Origin: Pseudorasbora parva | Lineage: Eukaryota > Chordata > Actinopteri > Cypriniformes > Gobionidae | Assembly: GCF_024679245.1 (NCBI RefSeq) | Contig: NC_090178.1 | Span: forward strand, 25,883,203-25,947,202 | Reading direction: 5' to 3' | DNA length: 64,000 bases | Shown: piece by piece, positions 10,868 through 20,541 of the stretch | How positions within the stretch are numbered: the first letter of the stretch is position 1 | Layout of the letters: every line of letters begins with the position of its first letter | The notes under the pieces: generated by a model | Databases searched by the model: none | The model's input: only the letters and a program-made list of their open reading frames with translations | What the model was told of the DNA's origin: nothing | Made by a program: the position numbers and the translations under genes

Positions 10868-11659
10868 TGGGGTGTCAAACGCATGTCCATTCAGGTGCTG
10901 AAACGAAATCCTGTGGTCGCCTTTACTCTGTACCAGGTTGAGTGGGTTGGAACACACAGCTGATGAAGGGAAAAATAAATATTGTCCTTTAGCGCCAGGT
11001 TTGTTTGGGTGGAGGCCATTTGATGTAAACAGTTGTCTCTGACTCCAGAAGAGATTAAAGTTGTCGATGAAGTTCACTCCATTCATGTTACAGGATTTTT
11101 GCAGCCATGTATTAAGCCAAAGCAACCGTGAGAATCTATTTATTCATTTTGCTGGCAGTTGTCCACTTATGAACGGCTGAACTTTCAGTTTTCTAAGTGT
11201 TTCAAAAAGTTTGACTAGATGAGTTCTGACTGCTCTCTCTGAATATCGTTCTTCCCCACATGACTGATTAGTCGATTTGCAGTCTTATGTTTCTTATGTT
11301 TGTATTTGTCAGGATGTTCTGAATTTCCCTGTTTACATCAGAAATTGTTGCTTGTTGAAGGCAGCATGTAGTTGTATCCCTGCGGTTAATGTTTCTGACT
11401 GCAGAGTCACCCACTATCAGAGTCCTGGGCTCGTCTACGCTCTGAGCCGTCTGCTTGACCTTGAGCGCCTGTTAGCATCAGTGTTAGCTGCGTGCTGATT
11501 CAGTCTGTGTTGGATCACATACATCACGTTTGGGGATTCCTCAACCACATTCAGTAATACTTCAAATCTGTTTTCAAGATGTATAGGCGGTGGTAGGAAT
11601 TCAGTGTTTGCAATCCTTGTGTCTGGGGTAGAGCATGTGACCAACCCAAAAAAAACCAT
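10868..11659 (-). pseudogene. LINE ORF1-type SGNH-esterase-like protein, broken
   Basis: Read on the minus strand with frameshifts. An upstream part (11659-11435) leads into a 'TLIVGDSAVRNI' block that fits the GDS motif of SGNH hydrolases. Then comes an 'HVGKNDI'-like block (the HxGxND motif) and finally 'NGVNFIDNFNLFW' with 'DGLHPN'-like SNGLHPNKPG. This series is the esterase domain found in ORF1 of CR1/L2-group LINEs and in derived fish proteins. Several stops and shifts interrupt it, so it is a dead copy. Assignment is by motif pattern only. Confidence 0.5.
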
Positions 11660-12395
11660 ATTTTTCAGCTTCTTTCTCTTTTTGCTCGAAAGTAGTGCTG
11701 CCGACTTCTGGTTGGTTTCCGTGACTTGTCACATATATGAAGCTTTTGACAATCTGATGTCTCGAGTGCCTTTGGGTCTTGCCCCCTGTTTATGCCATTG
11801 ATTAGTGTGTTGATTAGTTACTTGTTTCTCTACCTGTTGATGAGTAGAACTAAATTTATGGGACTCACCGGCTGTGTGCAGCAGTGATGCACGGGTTGAT
11901 CCAAAATGAGTGGGTGCCTGCGGTCACCCACGGTTATGGGTCTTCCAAAATTGTTTTTAATGATATTCGGGTCGCGTTCGGTAAGGTCGTTTGAAATAAA
12001 GATTAGGCAGGACAAAATGCCAGATTTCCCAACATGTTGAACTGAGCAATTTTAACAGGCTATCCTTTTTTAAACGCATATGGCCTAGCTCAGTAATGTC
12101 CAACACAATCACATGGTAATGCGTATCAATAGTACGAGTGTGCAATCTTGTGGAAGGTATATGCCAAAATGAGTTAAGAGTAAAGTGCGTATCATATGCA
12201 CACGAAAAACCATGCAAAAACTAATTTTGGCGTATACATTCCAGGGCGGGATTTTTGTTGGGAAAGTCGTGGGAGAGACGCACACTTCGATTTGACTGGA
12301 TAAACGCATGCAGAATCTTAATTGTTAAGAAAACGAAATAAGTGCTCAAGCCTTTATTACACAACACTATATCATACAGCATTCAAAAAATAACA
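11660..12395. other. Intergenic stretch, mostly unassigned
   Basis: No gene is supported. At 11882-12000 'cagtgatgcacgggttgatc' followed by 'gggtcgcgttcgg' resembles the end of a hAT-type element. A possibly related fragment near 24955-25080 ends 'ttgacccgcgcatgactg'. The rest (12010-12395) shows nothing recognisable. Confidence 0.3.
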
Positions 12396-13027
12396 GTTCC
12401 CTTTTGAAAGGGAACTCGAGCTGCGTCGGCTGACGCTACGGGGGAACGCCTCCAGCGTGACCGGTGTCTGAGCTACTATCAAATCATGGCAATCCTACTG
12501 ACCGGCGACAGCCTATGATGTCATCAAGGTGCGACCAGGAAGTATATAAGGGTGCTTGCAAACATTGCTGCGTCCCAATTCGCCTACTTATACTACGTCC
12601 TAAAAGTATGTACTCTTTTTGTGAAGAAAAAGTATATACTTTTAAGTGTGTAGCAGAAAAGTATGCAAGCTTCGGGACATACTACTTCGCCATCTTTAAC
12701 GGACTCTGTCGCTTAGTTACGTGCATCCCGTCACCGTTTATCTGCCCTGTCAATCATCGTCAGATTCGTCACAATTCAAATCCTTCACATTCAGTTTAAT
12801 CTCCTACCGTATCGGAGAGAAATGTAGCCGCTCGTTGATCTGCCATGTGTGTGTCTTTAATGCAAAGACTCTCCTCATGTATTTACAGTTTAAATATAAT
12901 GATGCATTTAAAAGTTAATGGCCAAACGTGTCATTTCAAAAGTTCTCAATGCTGCTGCGGGTGAAATATAATGTGACAACACTGAATAAATATATTTTTG
13001 TCAGGTTAAATATTGATAGTTGGTCAC

Positions 13028-13699
13028 TGTTACGACCCCCTCTTTTCTAGGGGTTGGTCATGGGAAGTAACAAAGAAAATTAATTATTAATAATAAAATT
13101 AAAGGGTAACACTTCAGTCTCCTGTCCCAGAGTGAAGGAATTCACAACTCGAGTCTGCTAAATTGCAGAAAAAGTAGGAATTTATTTACAACAAAAGAAA
13201 CAGAAATTAACAGAGAAATCTTTGGGAGCACTGGCTCAGGGGAGAGCAAGGCCTAAAATAACAAACAAAACGATCACTAACTTTTTGGGGCAGCTAACTT
13301 ACCTAAATACTCAAAAGAAAAGGGGAAAATAAACAACATAAAACTTCCCTTACCTCCTTAACTGTACCAAAAACAGGGATGAAATGGTAGTCAACAAAAA
13401 AAAGGCACTCTCCCCCTATGCTTCCCTTTTAGGTTTACAACAATCTTTAACAGGAAACAAAAATAATTGAGACGAAAAAGATAAAACTCTTGATCACCAC
13501 CGTACACTTAGCCACTTGCTAACTTAACACAGGAGAATCTCAACCTCTTAACCCACAATTACACCATTTTCAGTCTGGACCAGAAGAGAAGTGTGTTCCA
13601 CCGCAGCACACCTCCAAATGGCCTTATAAGCTCCACTCTCAGCCGATAAACACGCTGGCATAACAAGCTCCAGGTGTACGTCATCCTGCCGGTGAGGAG

Positions 13700-13748
<49 letters not shown>

Positions 13749-13849
13749 GGTCACAAGGCATTACAATATCTCACCACACAGGTATATTCACAACTGAATA
13801 AAAACAATTTCAAAGCACCTATTGAAAAATTACGTCCAAGGACGTAACA
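13028..13849 (-). repeat. 3' LTR of the Gypsy element
   Basis: 822 bp, starting and ending with the inverted TGTTACG/CGTAACA. It contains a GA dinucleotide tract at 13701-13744 that is much shorter in the partner LTR; this explains most of the 22-bp length difference. Confidence 0.93.
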
Positions 13850-13860
13850 CCCCCACCACT
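13850..13860 (-). other. Polypurine tract of the Gypsy element
   Basis: Immediately inside the 3' LTR, the minus strand reads AGTGGTGGGGG, a purine-rich plus-strand primer site in the expected place. Confidence 0.7.
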
Positions 13861-13949
13861 AAGTGTTTTTTTTTTTTTTGTATTCTTTTGAATTTAACTC
13901 CAATGCAAAAAAGGAGGACAAAAAAAAAGAAAAATTAACACACCTCTGT

Positions 13950-15845
13950 TTAGGTTTCAATCTTATTTGCCCTGGACAAAGCATCAGCAATCACATTTTC
14001 AGACCCTCTTAGATGATGAATATCAAGATTATACTCTTGTATAATTAAAGCCCACTGCATTAATCGTTGATTAGAATTTGACATCTGGGCCAGAAAAGTT
14101 AAGGGGTTGTGATCGGTGTACACCAGAAGAGGAGCTGCATGACCTCCTACATAAACATCGAAGTGTTGAAGTGCAAGTAAGAGAGCAAGAGCTTCCTTCT
14201 CAACAGTACTATAGCACTTCTGGTAAGACGTGAACTTCTTTGAAAAATAGGAGACGGGATGGTCAACACCATGTTCATCTTCTTGTAATAATACAGCGCC
14301 TGCCCCCGTGGCACTGGCATCCACTTGCAGTTTGAATGTTTTTTCAAAGTTAGGGGCAGCGAGCACAGGAGCGTTAAACAACAGGTCCTTTGCTGCCTCA
14401 AAAGCTAGCGAACAGTCGCTGTCCCAGACGAACATTAGCTTACTACTTAAAAGATCAGTGTGCAGGGATACTACAGCGGTAAAGTTTCTGCAGAAACCGC
14501 GGTAGTAGCCTGTCATTCCAAGAAACCGCCGTAGCTCTCGTTTATTGCTGGGGGTAGGGAGCTGTAGGATCGCCTCCACTTTGGCCTCAACAGGTCTCAC
14601 ACATCCCTGTCCCACTTGTTTTCCCAAATAAGTGACTACAGCTTTACCGAACTCACATTTGGCAGCATTCAAAGTTAGCGAGGCTGTAGCCAACTTCCTG
14701 AACACATTTTCCAGTGTTTTCACATGCTCTTCCCAGGAATTTGAATAGACAACCACATCATCAATGTAGACTTCGCAATTTCTGACTCCTGCCAGGACTT
14801 TCTGCATCAGGCGTTGGAATGTAGCAGGAGCATTCCGCATCCCAAAAGCTAGAACCTGGTATTGCATAAAATGATCTAGCGTCACAAATGCAGAAATTTC
14901 AGAGGCACGAGGAGTGAGGGGGACCTGCCAGTAGCCCTTAAGGAGATCTAATTTTGAGACAAAGTTAGCAGAGCCCACCCGGTCCACACAATCCTCCATT
15001 CGTGGTAACGGAAAAGAGTCAGCTTTAGTGAGTTTGTTCACCTTACGGTAGTCTGTACAGAATCGAAAAGATGAATCAGGTTTGGGCACAAGTATACAGG
15101 GGGAGCTCCACGGGCAATGACTGGGTATGGCAATATTGTGATGTACCATGTACTCAACCTCCTCTTTCATTATAGCCCGTTTTTTTGGATTAACTCTATA
15201 GGCATGTTGTTTGATTGGCAGAGAGTCACTTACATCAATATCATGGGTTAACACTGAAGTTCTGCCAGGCACATCTGCAAATAGGGTAGGGTACTTGTAT
15301 ATCAGCTGAAGAAGTTCTTGTCGTTGGCAGCCTGTTAGGTAGGCAAGACTGTTAGGCAAGTCCTTCAGAATCATTGAATTTTTAAGCTTTCCACCGGAGC
15401 TTGCAGGGACCTTGTCTACCAAGCCATCCTCAGCAAGACAATAGCTGGCACTAGAGACAGTAGCTGCGGGGGCAACCCTTGCAGTAGTGGAAGAGGTTGT
15501 CTCTTGACGTTTTAAATAACGTTTCAACATATTAACATGACAGACACGTTTGCGTCTCTGTCTGTCAGGAGTGGCAATCACGTAGTTAGTGTCACTCAGT
15601 TTTTGTATAACTGTATATGGCCCGAAGAACTTTGCAGCAAACACAGAGCCCGGAATTGGCAGAAGGACCAGAACCTGATCACCAGGTCGGAACTCACGGT
15701 CAACACTCTTCTTATCAAAGCGGGACTTCATTTTTACTTGAGTAGCACCCAAATGCTTTTGGGCAATGTTCCAGGCAGCATGCAAACGCTTCCTAAAAGA
15801 ACTGACATATTCTGCCACTGGTTTAGGTGAATTACTCACAGACAA
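13950..15845 (-). pseudogene. pol: Gypsy pol, C-terminal part: integrase tail, RT and RNase H
   Basis: A 631-residue open stretch. The first ~110 residues are the integrase C-terminal region (FRPGDQVLVL ... FFGPYTV ... HVNMLKRY). Next come a protease-free linker and RT: CTDYRKVNKLT, LPRMEDC, LDLLKGYWQVPL, FGMRNAPATFQRLM and the catalytic YIDD. RNase H follows with LQVDASATGAG, TVEKEALALL, VYTDHNPL and ADALSR. All catalytic acids of RT and RNase H appear present. The annotated start is not a natural one (no ATG); the frame continues integrase from the previous fragment after a shift near 15840. The product would copy the element's RNA; here it cannot be made as one polyprotein. Confidence 0.9.
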
Positions 15846-16171
15846 TAGCTGTTCACCTTTAGCATCTTCAAGGGCCCGCGAATCGTGTGGCCAAACACAA
15901 GGTCAGCAGGACTAAACCCAGTTGATTCCTGCACAGACTCACGGGTGGCAAACAGAAGAAAAGGAAGTCCCTCATCCCAGTCTCTTCCAGTTTCAACACA
16001 GTATGCACGTATCATTGCTTTTAGGGTCTGATGATAGCGTTCCAGGGCACCTTGTGATTCAGGATGGTATGCAGATGACATCCGGTGTGACACGCCCAAT
16101 GCACCCAATGTTTGTGTGAACTTCTTCAAAGTAAAGTTCGACCCTTGGTCTGTTTGGATTTCTTTGGGCAA
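15836..16171 (-). pseudogene. pol: Gypsy pol, middle part: integrase catalytic core
   Basis: A 111-residue fragment carrying the second D (QTDQGSNF) and the E (HPESQGALERYH) of the integrase DDE core, followed by 'LPFLLFATRESVQESTGFSP', typical of Gypsy integrases. It is in a different frame from both neighbours. One single-base deletion near 16220 separates it from the upstream fragment, and another shift near 15840 from the downstream one. Small indels rather than rearrangement explain the break. Confidence 0.88.
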
Positions 16172-16206
16172 TCCAAAGGTGGTGCAAAACTTTACAAGAG
16201 CTTTGA

Positions 16207-17598
16207 TTACAGCTGGGGACTTAATTGTGCGTGGGGAACTGCCTCAGGGAACCTAGTTGCGGTGCACATTATAGTCAGTACATACTGGTAACCACTTTTG
16301 GTTTTGGGAAGGGGGCCTACACAGTCTAATACCAACCGCTCAAATGGTTCAGCCATAACTGGCACGGGATGTAGAGGAGCAACAGGGATTTTCTGATTAG
16401 GCTTGCCAGACCTTTGACATATAGGGCAAGTTCGGCAAAACTCTGCTACTGAAGACTTGCAACCGGGCCAGAAGAAATATTTGGTTACCCGGTGAAAAGT
16501 TTTATTGACCCCTAAATGTCCAGCAAGTAGATTTTCGTGGGCAAGCTTCAGAACCTGTGGGCGATAATCAGCAGGGAGAACTATTTGATGAACTTCACGG
16601 CAATCAGAATCATCATCCTCTGGCTTCCATTTCCTCATTAATACTCCACTATCATAGTAATAGCCAATTCTCCTATCAGGACCATTTTTACCGCTGAGGG
16701 CTGCCTCAACACAAGGAACAAGGGATAGGTCTGTCTTTTGTGCAGCAACTAAATGATCTCTATCAACACTAAGAGTCTCATGGGGGCTGTTTACCTCCAT
16801 CCGCTCCCTAAGCTCAGGCTTTATTGTTAAGTCACATTGGAGAGGTTCAGAGGAGATTTGGAAGAACGAGTCAGTAAGACTTACAACATCTTCAAACTTT
16901 TTGGACTGTGCTCGAGTGACTGCACACACAGGAAAGGTAGATGAGAACTCTTGGGAAATAGTACAAGTTTCATCAGTTTCACCCTTATTTGTCACGACCG
17001 GTCTTGGGAAAACTTGACCACCTGCTAAATCATTTCCTAACACGAGACCTACGCCATCAAATGGTAACTGTTCACGCACTCCCAGATTAACTAATCCATT
17101 CACAAGATCAGAATTTAAGTGTACCCGATAGAGAGGAACACTATCACACCCCATCTCAATACCACGAATTAAAACATTTGTGCCCGTGTATGAATTTTGT
17201 GAGAAGGGTAGTACCTCTTTTAAAATGAAGGATTGCGCCAAGCCGGTATCTCGCAAGATCACGACAGGCTGATGTGCAGTGTCAGACAAGGAAACTAAGC
17301 CAGGAAAGAGAAACGGTTGCATAGACTCATTCTTATCCATAGCCATTGCGTGCACCAAAGCAGTTTTTTTACTTTTGGCTTCAGCATTTTTCTTTTTCCA
17401 GGCCTGACACTCCGCAATCAGATGTCCTTGATCAAGACAGTAAAAACAGGAACGTCCATCTCTTCCCATGGAAGAGACAGGTTTCCTATCTCGATTACCA
17501 TTACTTTTCAACGTGTGCAAAGGCACACGTGAAAAACCTTGCGCCGTATTTCTACTAGCAGGCGGCATGTTTGACGAAACGGTGAAATGGAAAAACAT
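16207..17598 (-). pseudogene. pol: Gypsy pol, N-terminal part: zinc knuckle, protease, integrase N-terminus
   Basis: 463 residues. A CCHC-type knuckle lies near residue 52 (CFYCLDQGHLIAEC; the spacing CX2CX4HX4C fits). A retroviral-type protease follows, with the active-site triad in 'VILRDTGLAQSFI'. The integrase zinc domain is HX(n)H...CX2C, seen in 'NLLAGHLGVNKTFH' and 'CRTCPICQ', and the first catalytic D of the core is in 'LVLDCVGPLPK'. The frame ends early after a one-base loss near 16220. ATG at 17598 is the first in frame. Confidence 0.88.
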
Positions 17599-17617
17599 TT
17601 CGGTGCGTCAAAACAAA

Positions 17618-18667
17618 TTAGTCCGCCACTACAGCAGCATCTGACAACGCCGTTACTTTATGCTCATTTAGGTGAACAACAATACCCTCTGGAAGACAAC
17701 TTTTAAAATCCTCCAGTAAGATTAACTCTTGCACCTGCTCAAAAGTAGTAACCTTACTGGAGAGACACCACTTCTCAAACAATACTCTTTTGTCTCTGGA
17801 AAACTCTACATAAGTCTGTCTCTCTGACTTTGCATGTCCTCTGAACTTTTGGCGATACGCTTCCGGGACAAGCTCGTATGCGCGCAGAACAGCGGCTTTG
17901 ACCATGTCATAATCTAGGGACTGTTCAATGGGCAATGACGCACAGATTTCTTGAGCTTTACCTGTTAAACTACACTGTAGTAACAGTGCCCACAAATCAG
18001 TCGGCCATTTAAGCTTACCTGCGATGCGTTCGAAAGCAACAAAGTATGCGTCAACCTCTGACTCTCGGAAGGGAGGCACAAGTTTGATGTATTTACTAAC
18101 ATCAAACCCTTGAGCATCTCCTTCCCTATTTGAGGTAGCCGGCGTAGCAGGAGTAGACGTAGGAGAAGAAACAGAAGCAGAGGGAGGTCTAGAGCGTGGA
18201 GGAGGAATAGGTTGTCGTCTCACCTCCTCAGATTTTAACTTCAACGTGTGAATTTTAACATCTCTATCACTTTCCGCCTCTACTACTCTGAGCTTTAAAC
18301 GTAAATTTTCATTTTCCTGCTGCTTTATGTCAAGATCTAATTCTTTAAGACGGATGGCTAAGGCCGGATCAAAGTTAGTACTTTCAATGGTATCAAAACC
18401 AGAAACAACCTCCTCAGTCATTGTCTTTTTCATAACTGCAGGTTGTTCTTCAACCTCTGGTAAGATACCATTGTAGACGAGCTGCTCAAACAGTAAATCC
18501 TTAATTATCTGCTTTCTTTCTTCTTTCGGGACATCTATATTAAATAAATCTGCAATCGAAATCAGATCCTTCTTCCTACACTTTTGGAAGACCTCTGTGG
18601 TAGGTGATAGCGTGAATGCCAATAAATCAAACTCCATTTTTACTACCACAGAGACTCTCCCCTTCAC
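17618..18667 (-). pseudogene. gag: Gypsy gag with SCAN-like capsid domain
   Basis: Open for 349 residues; the first true ATG is at 18637 (MEFDLL...). The N-terminal half is charged, with a coiled-coil-like stretch ('IRLKELDLDIKQQENENLRL') and a proline-rich linker. The C-terminal ~100 residues (from about 'VPPFRESEVDAYFVAFERI') match the pattern of SCAN domains: 'LDYDMVKAAVLRAYELVPEA', 'YRQKFR', 'FEKWC', 'LILLEDFKSCLP'. SCAN domains of vertebrate zinc-finger proteins are thought to derive from the gag of Gmr1-like elements, which fits this element's pol order. The frame stops at a TAA at 17618-17620, where the sense of the sequence continues, so that stop is likely a mutation. Confidence 0.85.
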
Positions 18668-18754
18668 CTAAAGCAAAGACAGAGAGAACACGTTTTTAAG
18701 AGAGAAAAGAGAAATTGTACTCACCAAATCAACGTAGTCGTTTCTAAAAACGAA

Positions 18755-18768
18755 CGGACGAGCCCCCA
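18755..18768 (-). other. Primer-binding site, tRNA-Pro type
   Basis: Two bases inside the 5' LTR, the minus strand reads TGGGGGCTCGTCCG, which is complementary to the 3' end of tRNA-Pro and the same kind of primer site used by murine gammaretroviruses. Confidence 0.8.
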
Positions 18769-18770
18769 CT

Positions 18771-19570
18771 TGTTACGACCCCCTCTTTTCTAGGGGTTGG
18801 TCAGGGGAAGTAACAAAGAAAATTAATTATTAATAATAAAATTAAAGGGTAACACTTCAGTCTCCTGTCCCAGAGTGAAGGAATTCACAACTCGAGTCTG
18901 CTAAATTGCAGAAAAAGTAGGAATTTATTTACAACAAAAGAAACAGAAATTAACAGAGAAATCTTTGGGAGCACTGGCTCAGGGGAGAGCAAGACCTAAA
19001 ATAACAAATAAAACGATCACTAACTAATTTTTGGGGCAGCTAACTTACCTAAATACTCAAAAGAAAAGGGGAAAATAAACAACATAACTTCCCTTACCTC
19101 CTTAACTGTACCAAAAACAGGGATGAAATGGTAGTCAACAAAAAAAGGCACTCTCCCCCTACGCTTCCCTTTTAGGTTTACAACAATCTTTAACAGGAAA
19201 CAAAAATAATTGAGACGAAAAAGATAAAACTCTTGATCACCACCGTACACTTAGCCACTTGCTAACTTAACACAGGAGAATCTCAACCTCTTAACCCACA
19301 ATTACACCATTTTCAGTCTGGACCAGGAGAGAAGTGTGTTCCACCGCAGCACACCTCCAAATGGCCTTATAAGCTCCACTCTCAGCCGATAAACACGCTG
19401 GCATAACGTGCTCCAGGTGTACGTCATCCTGCCGGTGAGGAGCGAGAAAGGAGAGAGAGAGAGAGACACGGCCACAAGGCATTACAATATCTCACCACAC
19501 AGGTATATTCACAACTGAATAAAAACATTTTCAAAGCACCTATTGAAAAATTACGTCCAAGGACGTAACA
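18771..19570 (-). repeat. 5' LTR of the Gypsy element
   Basis: 800 bp, nearly identical to 13028-13849; the GA tract is reduced to about 20 bp (19450-19468). Confidence 0.93.
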
Positions 19571-20494
19571 GTTACCCAAACCGCTTTATCTAAACTTCTC
19601 TACTTAACCGTCGAACTCGCACATCCGTCGTTTGTAGTTTTTTAACACGTTTTATCCGCGTTTGTAGTTCTAATCGAATCCTCGTCCAACTCGCAATGGG
19701 TTGTGGGCAATATCAGCCGTTATAGTGCCCATCGATCCACACTGTGAATTCGGACCGGAAATAGTAAACCATCCGGGAATCTTTGGAATACTCTTTTCAA
19801 CATACTACGATTTGGGACATACTAATTCTATTTTCGAGTACTATTTAGGATGGATAGTATGCGAATTGGGACGCAGGGATGACACTAGCTTTTCGTCTTC
19901 AGGGACTGTTTTTGTCTGAATGCTTCAAGTCAAGGTAATCCGAATTAATTTGATTTCTTCCTGGGATTAAAAGCCTGCACAGGCAAGCTCTTATGGAGTT
20001 GTTTGTTTGTGTGCAACGGGAGCGTTTGTTAAACACAGTATGAGATCGCTCCGCTCTCGTCTAACTCTCTTCCTGAGGGAAGAGGATGGTTGCATCTGAG
20101 ACTAAGTGACATAGTCCCACTCACGCAGAGGCTGAGCGTGGACGCACGTCATGTTTCCTTGGATGGGGCTTGCCGATCGTCTCAAGAGGGCGTTCCCTCT
20201 GGCGATCTGGCGGCTGACGAGATCTATGAGAAATGCTCTTAGGGATGGCTGGGAAGAAGGTAAACTAGTTAGCAGCCATCCTGAACGTGTATGCGGAGCC
20301 GATGAATGTTATGTACGCTCTGCAAGGGCTGCGGCTGCCATGTGGGCGCGTTAGAGGAGAGATCACTCATATTAGACTTACGATCGATTTCTCCCTGCCA
20401 TAAAATCATCGGCTCAGTTGAGCTTTCCATCTCCTTACTGAGTTTGGGAGGGCATGGAAGAACCCATGTCCAGTTTGAACACTGAAAGCTCCAA

Positions 20495-20541
20495 CCCTGC
20501 CATCTAAGCTTTTTTAACGATACATTTCTTAGATGGCAGGG
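20495..20541. repeat. Short perfect hairpin within Elt-1 copy B
   Basis: Arms ccctgccatctaag (20495-20508) and cttagatggcaggg (20528-20541) are perfect 14-bp inverted repeats with a 19-nt loop. Function unknown. Confidence 0.7.

Larger units (their letters stand above)
13028..19570 (-). mobile_element. Ty3/Gypsy-class LTR retrotransposon, IN-before-RT order (Gmr1-like)
   Basis: Two LTRs (TG...CA) flank about 4.9 kb of minus-strand gag-pol. Domain order is SCAN-like gag, zinc knuckle, protease, integrase (H2C2, DDE core, C-terminal GPY-like), RT, RNase H. Integrase upstream of RT is unlike ordinary Ty3/Gypsy elements and matches the Gmr1 group described from deuterostomes. Flanks gtcac (13023-13027) and gttac (19571-19575) agree at 4 of 5 positions, consistent with a 5-bp TSD. 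LTRs differ at only about nine bases plus indels by eye, so the insertion is young. However, pol is broken at three places, so the copy is probably inactive. Confidence 0.9.
12568..19876. mobile_element. TIR element (CTGCGTCCCAATTCGC ends) hosting the Gypsy insertion
   Basis: The left end CTGCGTCCCAATTCGC and the right end GCGAATTGGGACGCAG are perfect 16-bp inverted repeats. Similarity continues inward ('ctacttatactac' and 'gtagtatgt'-like sequence). Without the retrotransposon it is about 0.77 kb with no ORF, so it is a MITE-like non-autonomous element. The target duplication is unclear. Confidence 0.7.

Noticed and set aside
13029..13060. The two 'tgttacgaccccctc' sites as separate MITEs
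   Set aside because: They are the outer ends of the paired LTRs, shown by the shared ~800 bp and the internal pol.
20151..20354. Possible small protein in Elt-1 copy B (MFPWMGLADRLK...)
   Set aside because: Corresponding sequences in copies A and C do not keep the frame.
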